This document shows, one piece after another, positions 45,801 to 56,830 of a DNA stretch of 64,000 nt. This stretch comes from Heterodera schachtii (lineage: Eukaryota; Nematoda; Chromadorea; Rhabditida; Heteroderidae), in the NCBI GenBank assembly GCA_023374025.1, contig SIJG01000202.1:1-64000 (forward strand), read 5' to 3'. The notes beneath the pieces were generated by a model. The model searched no databases. It saw only the letters and a program-made list of their open reading frames with translations, and was not told the origin of the DNA. The translations under genes were made by a program, and so were the position numbers. Position 1 is the stretch's first letter; each line of letters opens with the position of its first letter.

Positions 45801-48800
45801 TTAATTGCAATTTCAAAATGAACAGCCTATTATTATTATGTAAATGCTGAACATCAGCTGTACTAAAATGCGATTCTCTCGACATTTTTGGGCATCAGAT
45901 TTCCGATTTTCTTTTCTGAAAATTTTTGCGGCCTCAAATGCTTCCCTGCTGATGAAAAGTAGAGCAGCAACACTTATGTGTCTTGGGTTCTTCTCCATCC
46001 CGATTAAATAAGGAAAATAAAATTCAGGGGGCGGGTAGCAAATTCCCTACAAGATTTGTTTGTACGGCTAGAGAAATTTAAAAAATGTCGGTGGAAAAAT
46101 TTCACACTTCCCCGATGATGGGGACCAATTTTACTTTAATCACTTACCTAAAATACCATAGTGAATTTAATTTCTTAGAAATGTAAAAATAAGATGTTAG
46201 GCCTAAAAGCTAAAAACAATTTTATTAAGTTTTAAGTCTCCATTCCATATTTTCAGAAATTTTTTAAAATTTTTTTACGAAATTTTTTAAATTTTTTCCC
46301 GAAATTGTCCGCAAATTCCGTCCGCTGTCCGTCCGCAAGTGTGCGTCCGCAAATGTCCGTCCGCAAGTGTGCGTCCGCAAATGTCCGTCCGCAAGTGTGC
46401 GTCCGCAAATGTCCGTCCGCAAGTGTCCGTCCGCAATTGTTCGTCCGCAAATGTCCGTCCGCAAGTGTCCGTCCGCAATTGTCCGTCCGCAAATGTCCGT
46501 CCGCAAGTGTCCGTCCGCAATTGTCCGTCCGCAAATGTCCGTCCGCAATTGTCCGTCCGCAAATGTCCGTCCGCAAGTGTCCGTCCGCAATTGTCCGTCC
46601 GCAAATGTCCGTCCGCAATTGTCCGTCCGCAAATGTCCGTCCGCAAGTGTCCGTCCGCAATTGTCCGTCCGCAAATGTCCGTCCGCAAGTGTCCGTCCGC
46701 AAATGTCCGTCCGCAAGTGTCCGTCCGCAATTGTCCGTCCGCAAATGTCCGTCCGCAAGTGTCCGTCCGCAATTGTCCGTCCGCAAATGTCCGTCCGCAA
46801 GTGTCCGTCCGCAATTGTCCGTCCGCAAATGTCCGTCCGCAAGTGTCCGTCCGCAATTGTCCGTCCGCAAATGTCCGTCCGCAAGTGTCCGTCCGCAATT
46901 GTCCGTCCGCAAATGTCCGTCCGCAAGTGTCCGTCCGCAAATGTCCGTCCGCAAGTGTCCGTCCGCAATTGTCCGTCCGCAAATGTCCGTCCGCAAGTGT
47001 CCGTCCGCAATTGTCCGTCCGCAAATGTCCGTCCGCAAGTGTCCGTCCGCAATTGTCCGTCCGCAAATGTCCGTCCGCAAGTGTCCGTCCGCAATTGTCC
47101 GTCCGCAAATGTCCGTCCGCAAATGTCCGTCCGCAAATGTCGTAAGGCCTTGAAAGTACGTTTTTCTAAGATAAGAGAAATTTTTCGAAAATTTTTAAAA
47201 TTAATAAATTTCAACGTTTTTTTTCTGAAAAATTTAGCTAAAATTTTCAATTTTGATTTAAAATAATTTTCAAGTTCCATCAAATTCACTAATTTCCTCC
47301 GCTTAAATTTGAATAAGCCAAAAAGGAAATAAACGTGAAAACGGAAATCCTTAACTAATCATATACCTCAAAGCCATTGAAATTTTGATCTATGCACAGC
47401 CGAAATGGTGTGGAATTCCAATTTCCAAAAAAATTTTTGTTAAATTTTTCGAGGCCTCGGAAACCCATCCCTGATGTACAGTAATAGTAAATTATTGTGA
47501 ATGTTTCTTCCCACTTGGACACTGTATTCCCCAACTCGGCCTGGCGCGGCGGTGTCCGCGCGGATTTTCTCCCACATTTTTCTCCCGAAATTTTTGCTAA
47601 TTTTGTACAGTTTGAAATTGGCGGACACCCATTTCTGTGCAAATGCCTTCGCTTTATCCTTCATTCTATTTAACAGAGAAAGCATTAAAATTAAAAAAAA
47701 TTGAAGTTTTTTGTGTAAATAGAGGATTAAAAGCAAAAGAAATACAAAAGTAAATATTTTTTACAAATAAAGAGTAAAATTTTGTAAAATAATAAAAAAA
47801 TTAATTAATTTGGTGACTAAAACGTAGAAAAAGCTTCTTAAATTTAGAAAATACTTAAATTTTGAAAATTTTATGTCTAGGTAAAATGCCAAAAGATGGA
47901 TAAAATATGTTCAAACCAAAATTAAATCTTGAAATATGGAGCTTAAAAATTAAGCTAATAATGTTGTTACTTACTCATGCTTATTAATTTCAATAAGCAT
48001 GCAGGAAAAATAAAAGTCCAATAATTCCGTGGACATACTTAAAAGACAATAAACATGAAATTAATTTATTTTAATAAATAACTCACTTTTTAATGCCAGA
48101 TCGACGCAGACCCTCGATAAGCATCATTTGTAAAGGCTGGAAAGTTTTTCAGTTTTTTGATACTTAGAAAATAAAGTTTTTTCTACCGGAAAGACATTTG
48201 GAAAATCCCATTGCCGTGATGAGTTGTTGGGCATATTCAAAAAAAGAACATATATTATTTAATTTAAAAAATGATTGGCAATTTTTAATTTTGATTGCTA
48301 TCCAAAAATTGGAATGAATTAGATTTTTATTTTTTTGCAACTAATTTGTGGAGAAAAGTTGAATTTTAAATTATAATGCTCAATGGACTTTTTATTCTAC
48401 GCGAAATAAGTTTTTTTTTTATGTTTTTCTGATTTTTTTGACACAATGCCAAATGAAATCACCTCGCTGGCACACCAAACGGTTGATCGCTGCTGCTGAT
48501 CAGTGTTGTCGTCCTCCTTGTCCCAGTGATCCATCCGCGCCATCATTCGGTCGGCCGTGCCCAAACCGATGACATCGTAACATCGCGTAAACAATGGAAT
48601 CGCGGCACTACCGTAGTACGATGCACCGTTTACTGTGCCGCCGCTTTCCATGTTGAAATCGTACCAAAAGCCGTGCGCTTTGTTGTAGAAAAGATTTGTG
48701 AAGTCCTCCAAAAAGAGTTGGTATTTGGCGTGGTATTCTCTGGACTTTGCTTGTTGCCTAAATTTATTTTGTGATCCATTGGTGGGTGAATTAAGGTGAA

Positions 48801-50019
48801 TGCGGTTTTTATAAATTAAAAATTCTATTTTTTTAATAAAGATTAGCAAAAAATGGCCAAAATTTAAATTTTTGGGTGGTATAATTAGAAGCATTCCAAA
48901 AAATCAATCCTCTGGGGCCTCCGGGGGGGGGGGGTATTTTTAGCTTCTTTTTTTTTGCATTTTTCTTGTGAAAGTTTCTTAAAAATGGCCCAAATATGGA
49001 CGAAAAAAGAAAAAAAGCAAAATATGAATAAAATATGTAAATCCATAAAATTTATAGCCCTAGTAATTAAGCAAATTATCATTCAATTTTGGAAAGTTGG
49101 CACGAAAATGGGTTACCAATTTGAAGGTTGTGCCATCATCTCGAAATTGCCACAAATCAAAGCATTTAAATCAACTGGCACAATTTTTGTTGTCATTAAA
49201 TTGGTCAATTTCCACGGCTTTTGCTTGTTCTTCACATTTCTTATCCATCGAGCTAAATTTACACTTTTTGGTGGCCCATTTTTTGATTTATTATAAAATT
49301 GTAATGAAAAGGACTTTGCCCTTTTTGGGGTTTATATTTTTTTCCTTATTTTATTTTTATTTTTGCATAATTCCGAACAGTTTTTCGTAAAATTTTTTAA
49401 AAATTTACAATTTTTGGGCATAAATGTTACTTTGGGATGACAAAAAAAAAACTTAATTTAACAAATTAAAATTTAAAATTTAAAGGGCTAATTTGTAAGC
49501 CCTATTTTTGGGGTCGGCTTTTTTAAATTAATTTTTGCATAATTCCCAACAGTTTTTCGTGATAAATTTCTTTAAAAATTCCTAAATCTTGAGCCTAAAT
49601 GTTTCTTTGGGTTGACAATTATTTTAATTTAACACATTAAAATTTAAAATTATTTTTTTTTGAATTTCGGTTTTTACAAGGAAATTACTTTCTCAGATTA
49701 TACCTGCTGCACATTTGACGATTTATTGCATCATTTAATCAAACTCATTATTTATTAGTTTTTTTCTCTTAATTTTTGTTTTTAGTGAAAAAATATTAAA
49801 AATAAAAAATATTTTTAATTAATTTCTTCCATTAAAATGTATTTTTAAAAAAATAAATAAATTGTCTTAATTTTGCCCCTCTTTTCCTACTCACAACTGA
49901 AATTCCCATCCCGATTTGGATGCCGAGCCAATTTCGTGCCAAATCTTTGCCTTTTCCATCGGATCAACAATGTTTTTCACGAGGTCCACGTCTTGGCAAA
50001 ATGCCTCAGGGCGTGGTAA
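42897..50019 (-). CDS. Trehalase (GH37), C-terminal half, nine exons
   Basis: Exons from 5' to 3' on the minus strand: 50019-49895 (LPRPEAFCQDVDLV to SGWEF), 49252-49117 (TTKIVPVDLNALICG), 48757-48463 (HGFWYDFNMESG), about 48232-48187 (QWDFPNVFP), 48136-48087 (PLQMMLIEGLRRSGIK), 47665-47515 (QKWVSANFKLYK to VGEYSVQ), 44355-44215 (FDWTIGVLLDLLITYLDEL), 43866-43801 and 42998-42897 with stop. These are successive GH37 motifs of the enzyme that splits trehalose into two glucoses. Phases fit at most joins, but the first two exons are off by one base and the fourth has no AG acceptor. The catalytic Asp of the SGWD motif is Glu here; the GEY Glu remains. The N-terminal half (PGGRF motif) was not found. 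Partial or decayed gene. Confidence 0.8.
43396..43671. mobile_element. Short inverted-repeat element, TCATGTATAGAGA termini
   Basis: TCATGTATAGAGA and its exact inverse TCTCTATACATGA bound 276 bp, followed inward by GGATTT on both sides. It lies in a trehalase intron. No clear target duplication. Confidence 0.6.
44590..45475. mobile_element. Foldback element 1 in trehalase intron
   Basis: Tandem CCAACTGCGTCCCGGG units at 44600-44745 are inverted at 45411-45472. The next stretches (AAAATAATTT, then CCATTGAATA) pair as well, so arms of about 150-200 bp surround a loop of roughly 550 bp. The array is longer on the left, so subrepeats expanded on one side only. Confidence 0.7.
45220..45351. mobile_element. 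Small MITE with ACTAGGACT termini
   Basis: ACTAGGACT and AGTCCTAGT bound 132 bp that contain the dispersed repeat R motifs in short form. It is nested in the loop of foldback element 1. Confidence 0.6.
45480..47148. mobile_element. Foldback element 2 with expanded terminal array
   Basis: 45480-45715 and 46095-46330 are inverted copies (AATGGAATGGAGACT, GGCCTAACATCTTATTTTTA, AAATTGGTCCCCA). The outer ends carry GTCCGTCCGCAAA repeats: about three copies on the left, about sixty on the right. It lies in the 3.2-kb trehalase intron and abuts foldback element 1. Confidence 0.85.
46305..47148. repeat. 14-bp tandem array with 42-bp higher order
   Basis: The unit TGTCCGTCCGCAA plus one base repeats about sixty times. 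Units differ mainly at two bases, giving AAAT, AAGT and AATT joints that tend to cycle in threes (42 bp). Since 42 is a multiple of three, all six frames stay open, which produces long apparent ORFs on both strands. I do not call these genes. Confidence 0.95.
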
Positions 50020-50183
50020 CTTTAAATTTATTGTAAAAATTTTGAAATTTTCATTTTTGTTTACGCTTCAAACTTTTGTGTCCGCTCTATATTGATAGAA
50101 CATTTTCATCGTTCCCTTCACTTCAACTTTAACCGATCGTTTTGTTTGCCAAAATAATAATTGCTTAAAAATTATGATTTGGT

Positions 50184-50291
50184 GAAATCATTTTTATTAA
50201 TCAACAAATAAATTATCTGTGAAATCATTTTTATTAATCAACAAATAAATTATCTGTGAAATCATTTTTATTAATCAACAAATAAATTATA
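50184..50291. repeat. 37-bp tandem repeat, three copies
   Basis: GAAATCATTTTTATTAATCA, then ACAAATAAATTATCTGT, repeats three times without visible change apart from the last end. It lies just upstream of the first trehalase exon found. Confidence 0.9.
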
Positions 50292-50389
50292 AGTAATTAA
50301 TTGATAGGTATTTTATTTCGTCTCTTGCTTATTGCAGACCAAGAAACCATCAAATGAAAGTTTTTGACAAAAAATTATTCATAACTAGG

Positions 50390-50880
50390 GATAAAAAGGA
50401 CCAAAATAGTTAGTTTTTAGTTTCTAAAAAACCCCCCAAAATAGTTGCTAAAAATGGGCTAATAGTTGCTAAAAACTTTCAAATTTAGGGATGTGAATTT
50501 TTGAGAAATTTTTCATTTCTTAGAGGTGCATTTTTGAAAATTTTTGGGTTGATTCTTAGGGGTGTATTTTTTGAAAAAAATTTAGAGTTTTTTAGTTGCT
50601 AAAAATAAAAAACTAGAAAATAGTTGCTAATAACGCGAAAAGTAGCTTAACAACAGCCGAAAAAAAATGTTTTTTCGTGCATTACAGGCCACGGAGAGCT
50701 CAGGAAAAATTATATTGCATTTTTTAAAACAAATTTTGGCAAAACGCCAAAATGGTTGAAAATAGTTTTTTCAAACATTTTATAGTTTTTTGTTGCCAAA
50801 AATAAAAAACTAGAAAATAGTTGCTAATAATTCGAAAATAGCTTAACAACATCCGAAAAAATTTCAGGCTACGGAGTCTG
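50390..50880. repeat. Degenerate AATAGTTGCTAA repeats
   Basis: AATAGTTGCTAAAAA and TTTTTAGTTGCTAA motifs recur on a loosely palindromic plan. The AGGGGTGTATTTTT motif is also present near 50560. It is probably an old element without preserved ends. Confidence 0.45.
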
Positions 50881-51309
50881 AGTATATTGGCCTGCAAAAT
50901 TTCAACAAATTTCTTTAATTTTCCAAAAAGTTATGGCCAAAAGGAAGTCATTTTCGAATATTATTGGCCATAAGCTTTGAAACATATTGCATTATTTTTT
51001 TTTTAAATTTCTTTACTAATAAAAAACACTTAGGGCTATCGAAAGACATCAAGAAGTAAAAATTTGGTTGCTTTTGAGCAAAGTAAGTAATTAATTAATT
51101 AATTTTGCGATATGCCAATGAAAGGAAAATTCTTGCCACATATGCTTCACCGATTTTGTCATTGCTAAAATTTAAATAATTTTAATAAATTAGGGTCAGA
51201 ATTTTACCAAAAAAAGCAAAACAAATATAATGAATAAGCAATTTTTCTCTAAATGAGTTTTTAATATTTTTAACATATTTTGGCATTGTTTTGCTCATTT
51301 CCTTCCAAA

Positions 51310-52053
51310 TTTGTTTAATTCAATTGCCCTTTGTTGCAAATTGGTGTCTTTGATGTGCTTAAAGTTCTCTGGGCATTTCGTTCCAATCTAAAATGTACAT
51401 TACCAAGGCACGGATTTATATGTTTTTATTTTGGTTGTATTTAGTACATTTATTGGCGATTTAAAAAATGTTTGTTTATTTTGTTTTAAAAAAACAACTT
51501 TTTTTGACTTAAGTTATTTGCCAAATGTCCAAAAATTTTCAAAAAAAATTTAATAAAATTCAAATGTGACTATTTTTAATTATCGGCAAACAATTTTTAG
51601 GGTTTCATGGCACATCATATAAAAGTTGCCGAACATGCAATCAAAGTTTTTGTATATTTGAGAAGAAAAGTAACGGTGTTATTTTGGCACTTTCAATTTT
51701 TTAGAACAAATTTAAAATTTTCGGATTTAGTTTTCGGGTGTGATGAGTTTTTTTATGATCCGTCATATGTTTAAAACCAATAATTTACTTTAATAATTTG
51801 CCTCAAGGATTTTGCCATCACAGAAATTCGTAGCTGAAAACTCGACTCGTTGACATAATTTGTGCTAATTACCTATTTATGTTTTTTTAAATTCCTCACA
51901 CAAATCTGGCCATTCTTCACACGAACGTTCCAATCCGAGTGTGGCCAAATCAATCCCACCCAATAAACAATTCATTTTACCCCATCCGATTATTTTCATC
52001 TGATTGTCACCGTATTGTTTTTTGAGAGTATTGAATAGCGCTGAATACGGTAG
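51310..52053 (-). CDS. One or two exons of an unrecognised gene
   Basis: From 52053 down to 51877 the minus strand is open and reads SALFNTLKKQYGDNQMKIIG, WGKMNCLLGGIDLATLG and CEEWPDL. At 51399-51310 an open segment after CATTTTAG reads IGTKCPENFKHIKDTNLQQR. The composition is clearly coding-like. Both lie upstream of the trehalase on the same strand, but I cannot match them to trehalase motifs. They could be a separate gene. Confidence 0.4.
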
Positions 52054-52059
52054 AAAACA

Positions 52060-55000
52060 GTGATGGCAAAAGTATTATGGCAACGAAAACGGACACAAAA
52101 TTGAGAGGAAAAGGGGCAAAATTTGTCATTTTGGCAAAAACTAAAATTATTGCGAAATATTGGACAATTATTTGTGATGAAAATTGTTTTAAAAGTTTTT
52201 TTGATTTAGTTGAGAATAATTTATTTCATTAATTGGCTTGAACAAGCGTAGAAATTCTCGAGACAATTCTTTTGATATTTCTGTCTCAACAAATTATTCT
52301 GAAAGTGCAAAAAAATGCGAAAAAAGAAATTTTTTATTACCTTCAATGAATTTAATTAAACTTTTTGTAAAACAATATTCTCAATGTCAAAGTAAAAAAT
52401 GCTGAGTTCGAATTTTTTGGTTTAAAAATAAAAATTTTTGAGCCTCGAGACTTTGACGAAAATTTGAACAACTCTCGAGATTACCTAGCAGCAATATCAA
52501 TGCTTGTTGAAAATTATTTCAAGCTTAATTTCACTTTTTTATTATTATTGCAAGTAAATTTCTCGCACGATTCTTTCTTTTATTAATTCATTTTAAAAAA
52601 AATATTTTAATATAAAGTAAAGACGAAATAAAAATAATAATAATTGAGAAATGGGAAAAGAAAACTTAAAAAAAAGCCAAAAAAAATTTTATACCAATTT
52701 AATGAAAAAATACATTGGATAATTCTTTTTTATAAATTAGTGCGTCCGACTTTCACTGAAATTCTTTCAAAACGCACAAAAATGATCTTTGGTATCCCGA
52801 TTTTAATTATTTTTGCTCCATTAAATTAAAAATGAAAAAAGTTCAATTTTTCTTAGAATAATAAATAATTGGTAAACCGATAAATTAAAAAAATAAACAA
52901 ATTAAATCTAAAGTCAGTTCTTACTAACTTTTTTTTTAAATTAAAAAAAATGAATGGAAAGGAGGCATATATTTGAGATTAAAAAAAATAAAAAATCATT
53001 TTAATTTATTTTTCTTGATGAGGGCCTCAACGACAGAAATTGGGAATGGATGATTAATTTGACTTAAATTAATTTTTAAAATTGTTAAAATAAATGTGGC
53101 CTTCAGCAAGAAATAAAAATAAATAAAAATGTGTTTATTTAAATTTTATATATTTTTAATTTGTTCAAGTATGTGCCTTTAAGTTTTGAGTGTGACCACA
53201 GAAAAGGGCAAAAAACATTATGCCAATTTAAAAAAAACAACATATATTTGGGGCACTTGAAGAAAACTGACCAATAGGTTCACTCTTTCATACATTTTTT
53301 TTTCTTTAAAATAGATACATATTTCAGGGTTTTTAGCACATAAAAATCCCATCCCTAATAATTAGCCCATCAATTATTTTATTTAAAAAATCTAAACTTT
53401 TTTTTATTTGACAAATTGTTGAGTGGAGATGATATTTCAAGTGAAAAATGAATCCTTTGAATACAATTTTTGAAAAATGCATAACCTAATAATGGGAGAT
53501 TTCTAAAAAAATTATTCTTAATAATTTTATTTTTCTGAATTGTGATCATAGCCAAATTCTCGAGACCAATTCTAATCAAAGCCATTGTTTTCTATGGGAA
53601 AGCTGACGTGTATTGCTTTGCCGTTAGCTATTTTGTGGGCAATGAATGCTCCAATTAACTTTTCTTGAATTAAACCTTTCGAGGCTTTTTCGTTTTTGAA
53701 GGATGTATGAATCACAAAAATTTTAAAAAATAAATCGATAACAATAAATTTATGTAAATAAATTAGTCATAGAAAATTAATTTTGATTTTCAAATTTCTT
53801 TGGCCATTTTGGAATTGCTTCGCTATCCTCATTTATTGAATGAATGCTGGTGGATAACAAAGGAAAATTCGCTTAAAAATTATAAATTAAAAAATGATTG
53901 GTTAATCAATTATTAAAAATAATACAGAAATTAATTATATCTGGGGAGCGAAATAAATTTTTAAAAAATATAAATAATTTAAATTTTTGCATGGTTTCAG
54001 AATTGTTATATTGCTGTTTACCATTAATTTATGAATTTGATATTATTATTTTTTTTAAATACGTCAATGATAAAGAGTTGTGTTCGCTAATTTAGTTTTT
54101 TTAGACTAAAAGTCAGTTTCCGGGGGTTTGCCAAGTCACTTTCTTTTTAAAATCTTGGTACCATTAGTAAAATACTCAAGAATGGAATTTTTTTTCTCTA
54201 TCGGTAGGTAAAAGATATTTGTAATTTTCAGCAAAAAATGGACATCTTTAAAAATGGCAAATATGGTATCAAAGATCATTTTAGAAAAAGAAAACCAATT
54301 TTCGAGAGCTAAAATTTCGAAAAGAGAAACTTTCGCTTTTTTGCTTATTTGACAAATTTACTAATTTTTATGAAACATTAAATTTATTCAATAGTCTCGA
54401 AAAAATTTTGCTAAGAAATGATAAATTTTCCGGTCTTTATGAGTCAAAAAAACCAATTCAACTGATGGGAGCCGTTCATATAGAGCTTTTTTGGAAAAGT
54501 GCCAAAATGGACAAATAAGGAAAATAGAACATATAACTCCATCCTAGAAGCTTCAGACTACTGTTAGTTGATTTGGAAACATTTTGGTTAAGGATTATGA
54601 ATAGGGTGGGATATGATTTTTTGGTGCAAAAAACTGCCAAACCGGGAACCGAGACCGGGAAGCAAAAACCCCGAGAAATTTCCCGAGTCAAGAACCGAGA
54701 CTCTCGCACATTCCTAGTAAAAAACAAAAAATCGTATCCCTATTTATGGAATTGTGGGGACATTTCGTATTTTATTTGTGAAAAAATAGTTGAGTAAATG
54801 GTCAGTTGCTGATTATAAATTATTTTTAGCACGATAATTTATGCACGAACACTGGACAAGAAAAAGGCATTCATTCATTGTTCAAATTGCTAATTGACGC
54901 GCGTTTTACTCTCATTTTTAAAAAATTTAGGGGTGCGGCATTGAAAAATACCCAAAATTTAACATAGGACCAAAAAAAATTCACTCTTAAGGAAACAAAA

Positions 55001-56065
55001 TCAATTCAAACAAAAAGAAGTTTTATCCAAATCCCTAAAAATAAACATTTTGTAAATAGTTTTTGTAAACTTTTCCATTGTAATGCGACATTTGCGGCTA
55101 ACTGACAAAAAAAAAAGAAATAACAATTATGGATGCATTCTCAATAAATTTCCAAATTCCCAAAATTGAATTAATAACAGTAAGATGATACTTAATTAGT
55201 GCTTGCTCGAGGCTATTTGTCTCAACTGAAGACCTAAAATTAGCTTAACTTTACTTTATATAGCATCTATTCAAAAATATATCCAGAAAATTTTTTTGTA
55301 TTTCACCTATTCCTTCAGGCTAACAAACACAAATTTTTATCAGGCATACCTTATAATGAATATTAAGAAGAAACCAAAATAAAAAGTGATTCTTTTTTAT
55401 ATTTTTTTATCCGAAATTATACAAAATTTGATTTTAACAATAAATATATATTTATCAATATAAAAAGATAATTCTGAAAAAACTCAGCATCAATTTGATC
55501 ATATCACCCCTTAAAGATGAAATGAAATAGCCAAAATTTTAGCATCCCAAATGGACTTAAAAACTAAATTTTTTGGGAAAATTTATGTGAATCGTTTCAG
55601 CTTTTCATTCGTCTTAAATGTTAATTCAGAATAATTACTCATAAAAAATCTACCGTATTTATTGAATTAAATCCCCCCCCCTGAAATAAAGCCCCCCTTT
55701 GGGAGGGAGTTGAAAATAAAGCGCACCGGGGCTCAAATTCAAGATATACGCTAATAAAGATCACCAAATTTCCAGAAAGTGGTTTGCAATTATTATCAGT
55801 CCGAAAATGTTAATTAACCTGTGTATCGACCAAGGACCAAATACGAATTGATTTTAATTATTTTAGTTTAAAAAGAATGTTCCATTGAAGAAAGACATTT
55901 TGACTAAATATATTAAATGTTTTGTAACTCATAGACGAACTGACTTGGATTCACTAATAATAAAATTACCATTTTTCTATTAATTTTTTTTTATTATTAT
56001 TTCTTGACTTTCGATTAATTAAAGTCAATTTTAAATCACTTAATTCTCGGTCTATATTTTTTTAT
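52060..56065. other. Long AT-rich stretch with weak signals only
   Basis: Mostly low-complexity A/T. Near 53590-53690 the minus strand is open for KLIGAFIAHKIANGKAIHVS, a possible exon without clear splice sites. 54640-54715 carries CGAGAC-type GC-rich motifs like those at 63856. A C tract lies at 55674. No gene is supported. Confidence 0.4.
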
Positions 56066-56492
56066 GGGGACTGGTAAATTGGACACCAGAAAATTGGACA
56101 CTTAGCGGAAAACTGGACACTGTCGGAATTTTGGACACCAAAGGAAAATTGGACACTGGAAAACTGGACAATAAATTCCTCTTTTAATATATAAACCCAT
56201 GAATTTAAACATCTAATATGCACAATGATTGATCAAATGTGGCAAAAAAGTGTACAAAATAGACGATGATTGTTCAATGTGCCAAAAAATGCGCAAAAAA
56301 TGGGAACTCCATAAAAATAAAAACTTTTTTTGTTATGAATGTATGATGGCTTTCTGCTGCTGATGCTACAAATAATAATAACATAATTTATTTCAATTAA
56401 AATTTTGTTTATTTATTTTTAGCTATTTATTTTTTATCAAATAATGTCCAATTTCGGTGTCCAATTTTCCGGTGTCCAATTTACCGGGAGCC
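56066..56492. mobile_element. MITE with GGTAAATTGGACACC termini
   Basis: GGTAAATTGGACACC and GGTGTCCAATTTACC sit at opposite ends, followed inward by further AAATTGGACAC copies. Target duplication is unclear. It lies about 340 bp upstream of the ET-like gene. Confidence 0.75.
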
Positions 56493-56830
56493 GTTTATAT
56501 TTTCAGGTCGATTTTTGGTTCTTTGTCTGAATTTCCATTTCCTATCATCAATGTAAAATCTTTTTATTTTTTATATTTATTTATTATTATTTACTTATTC
56601 GTAAAGTAAAATAAAAAATTAAAAAAAAACAATTTAGATGCCTTTTTTGAAATGAATCATCAAATAGCTTTTCCTCTGCTTCATTTAAATAAATTTGTTT
56701 GGAAATTTTCATTTTGACAGCATGTGTGAATCATCCAATCATAATTGAACGAAGCAAAACGATCAGACTATCACATTTCATTTATTTTCCATTTTATTGA
56801 ACATAAAACTCCGAAAACTAATTTTTTCAA

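Noticed and set aside
46253..47289. ORFs of 268-341 codons on both strands over the 14-bp array
   Set aside because: A 42-bp period keeps every frame open; open frames on both strands over the same repeat are not evidence of coding.
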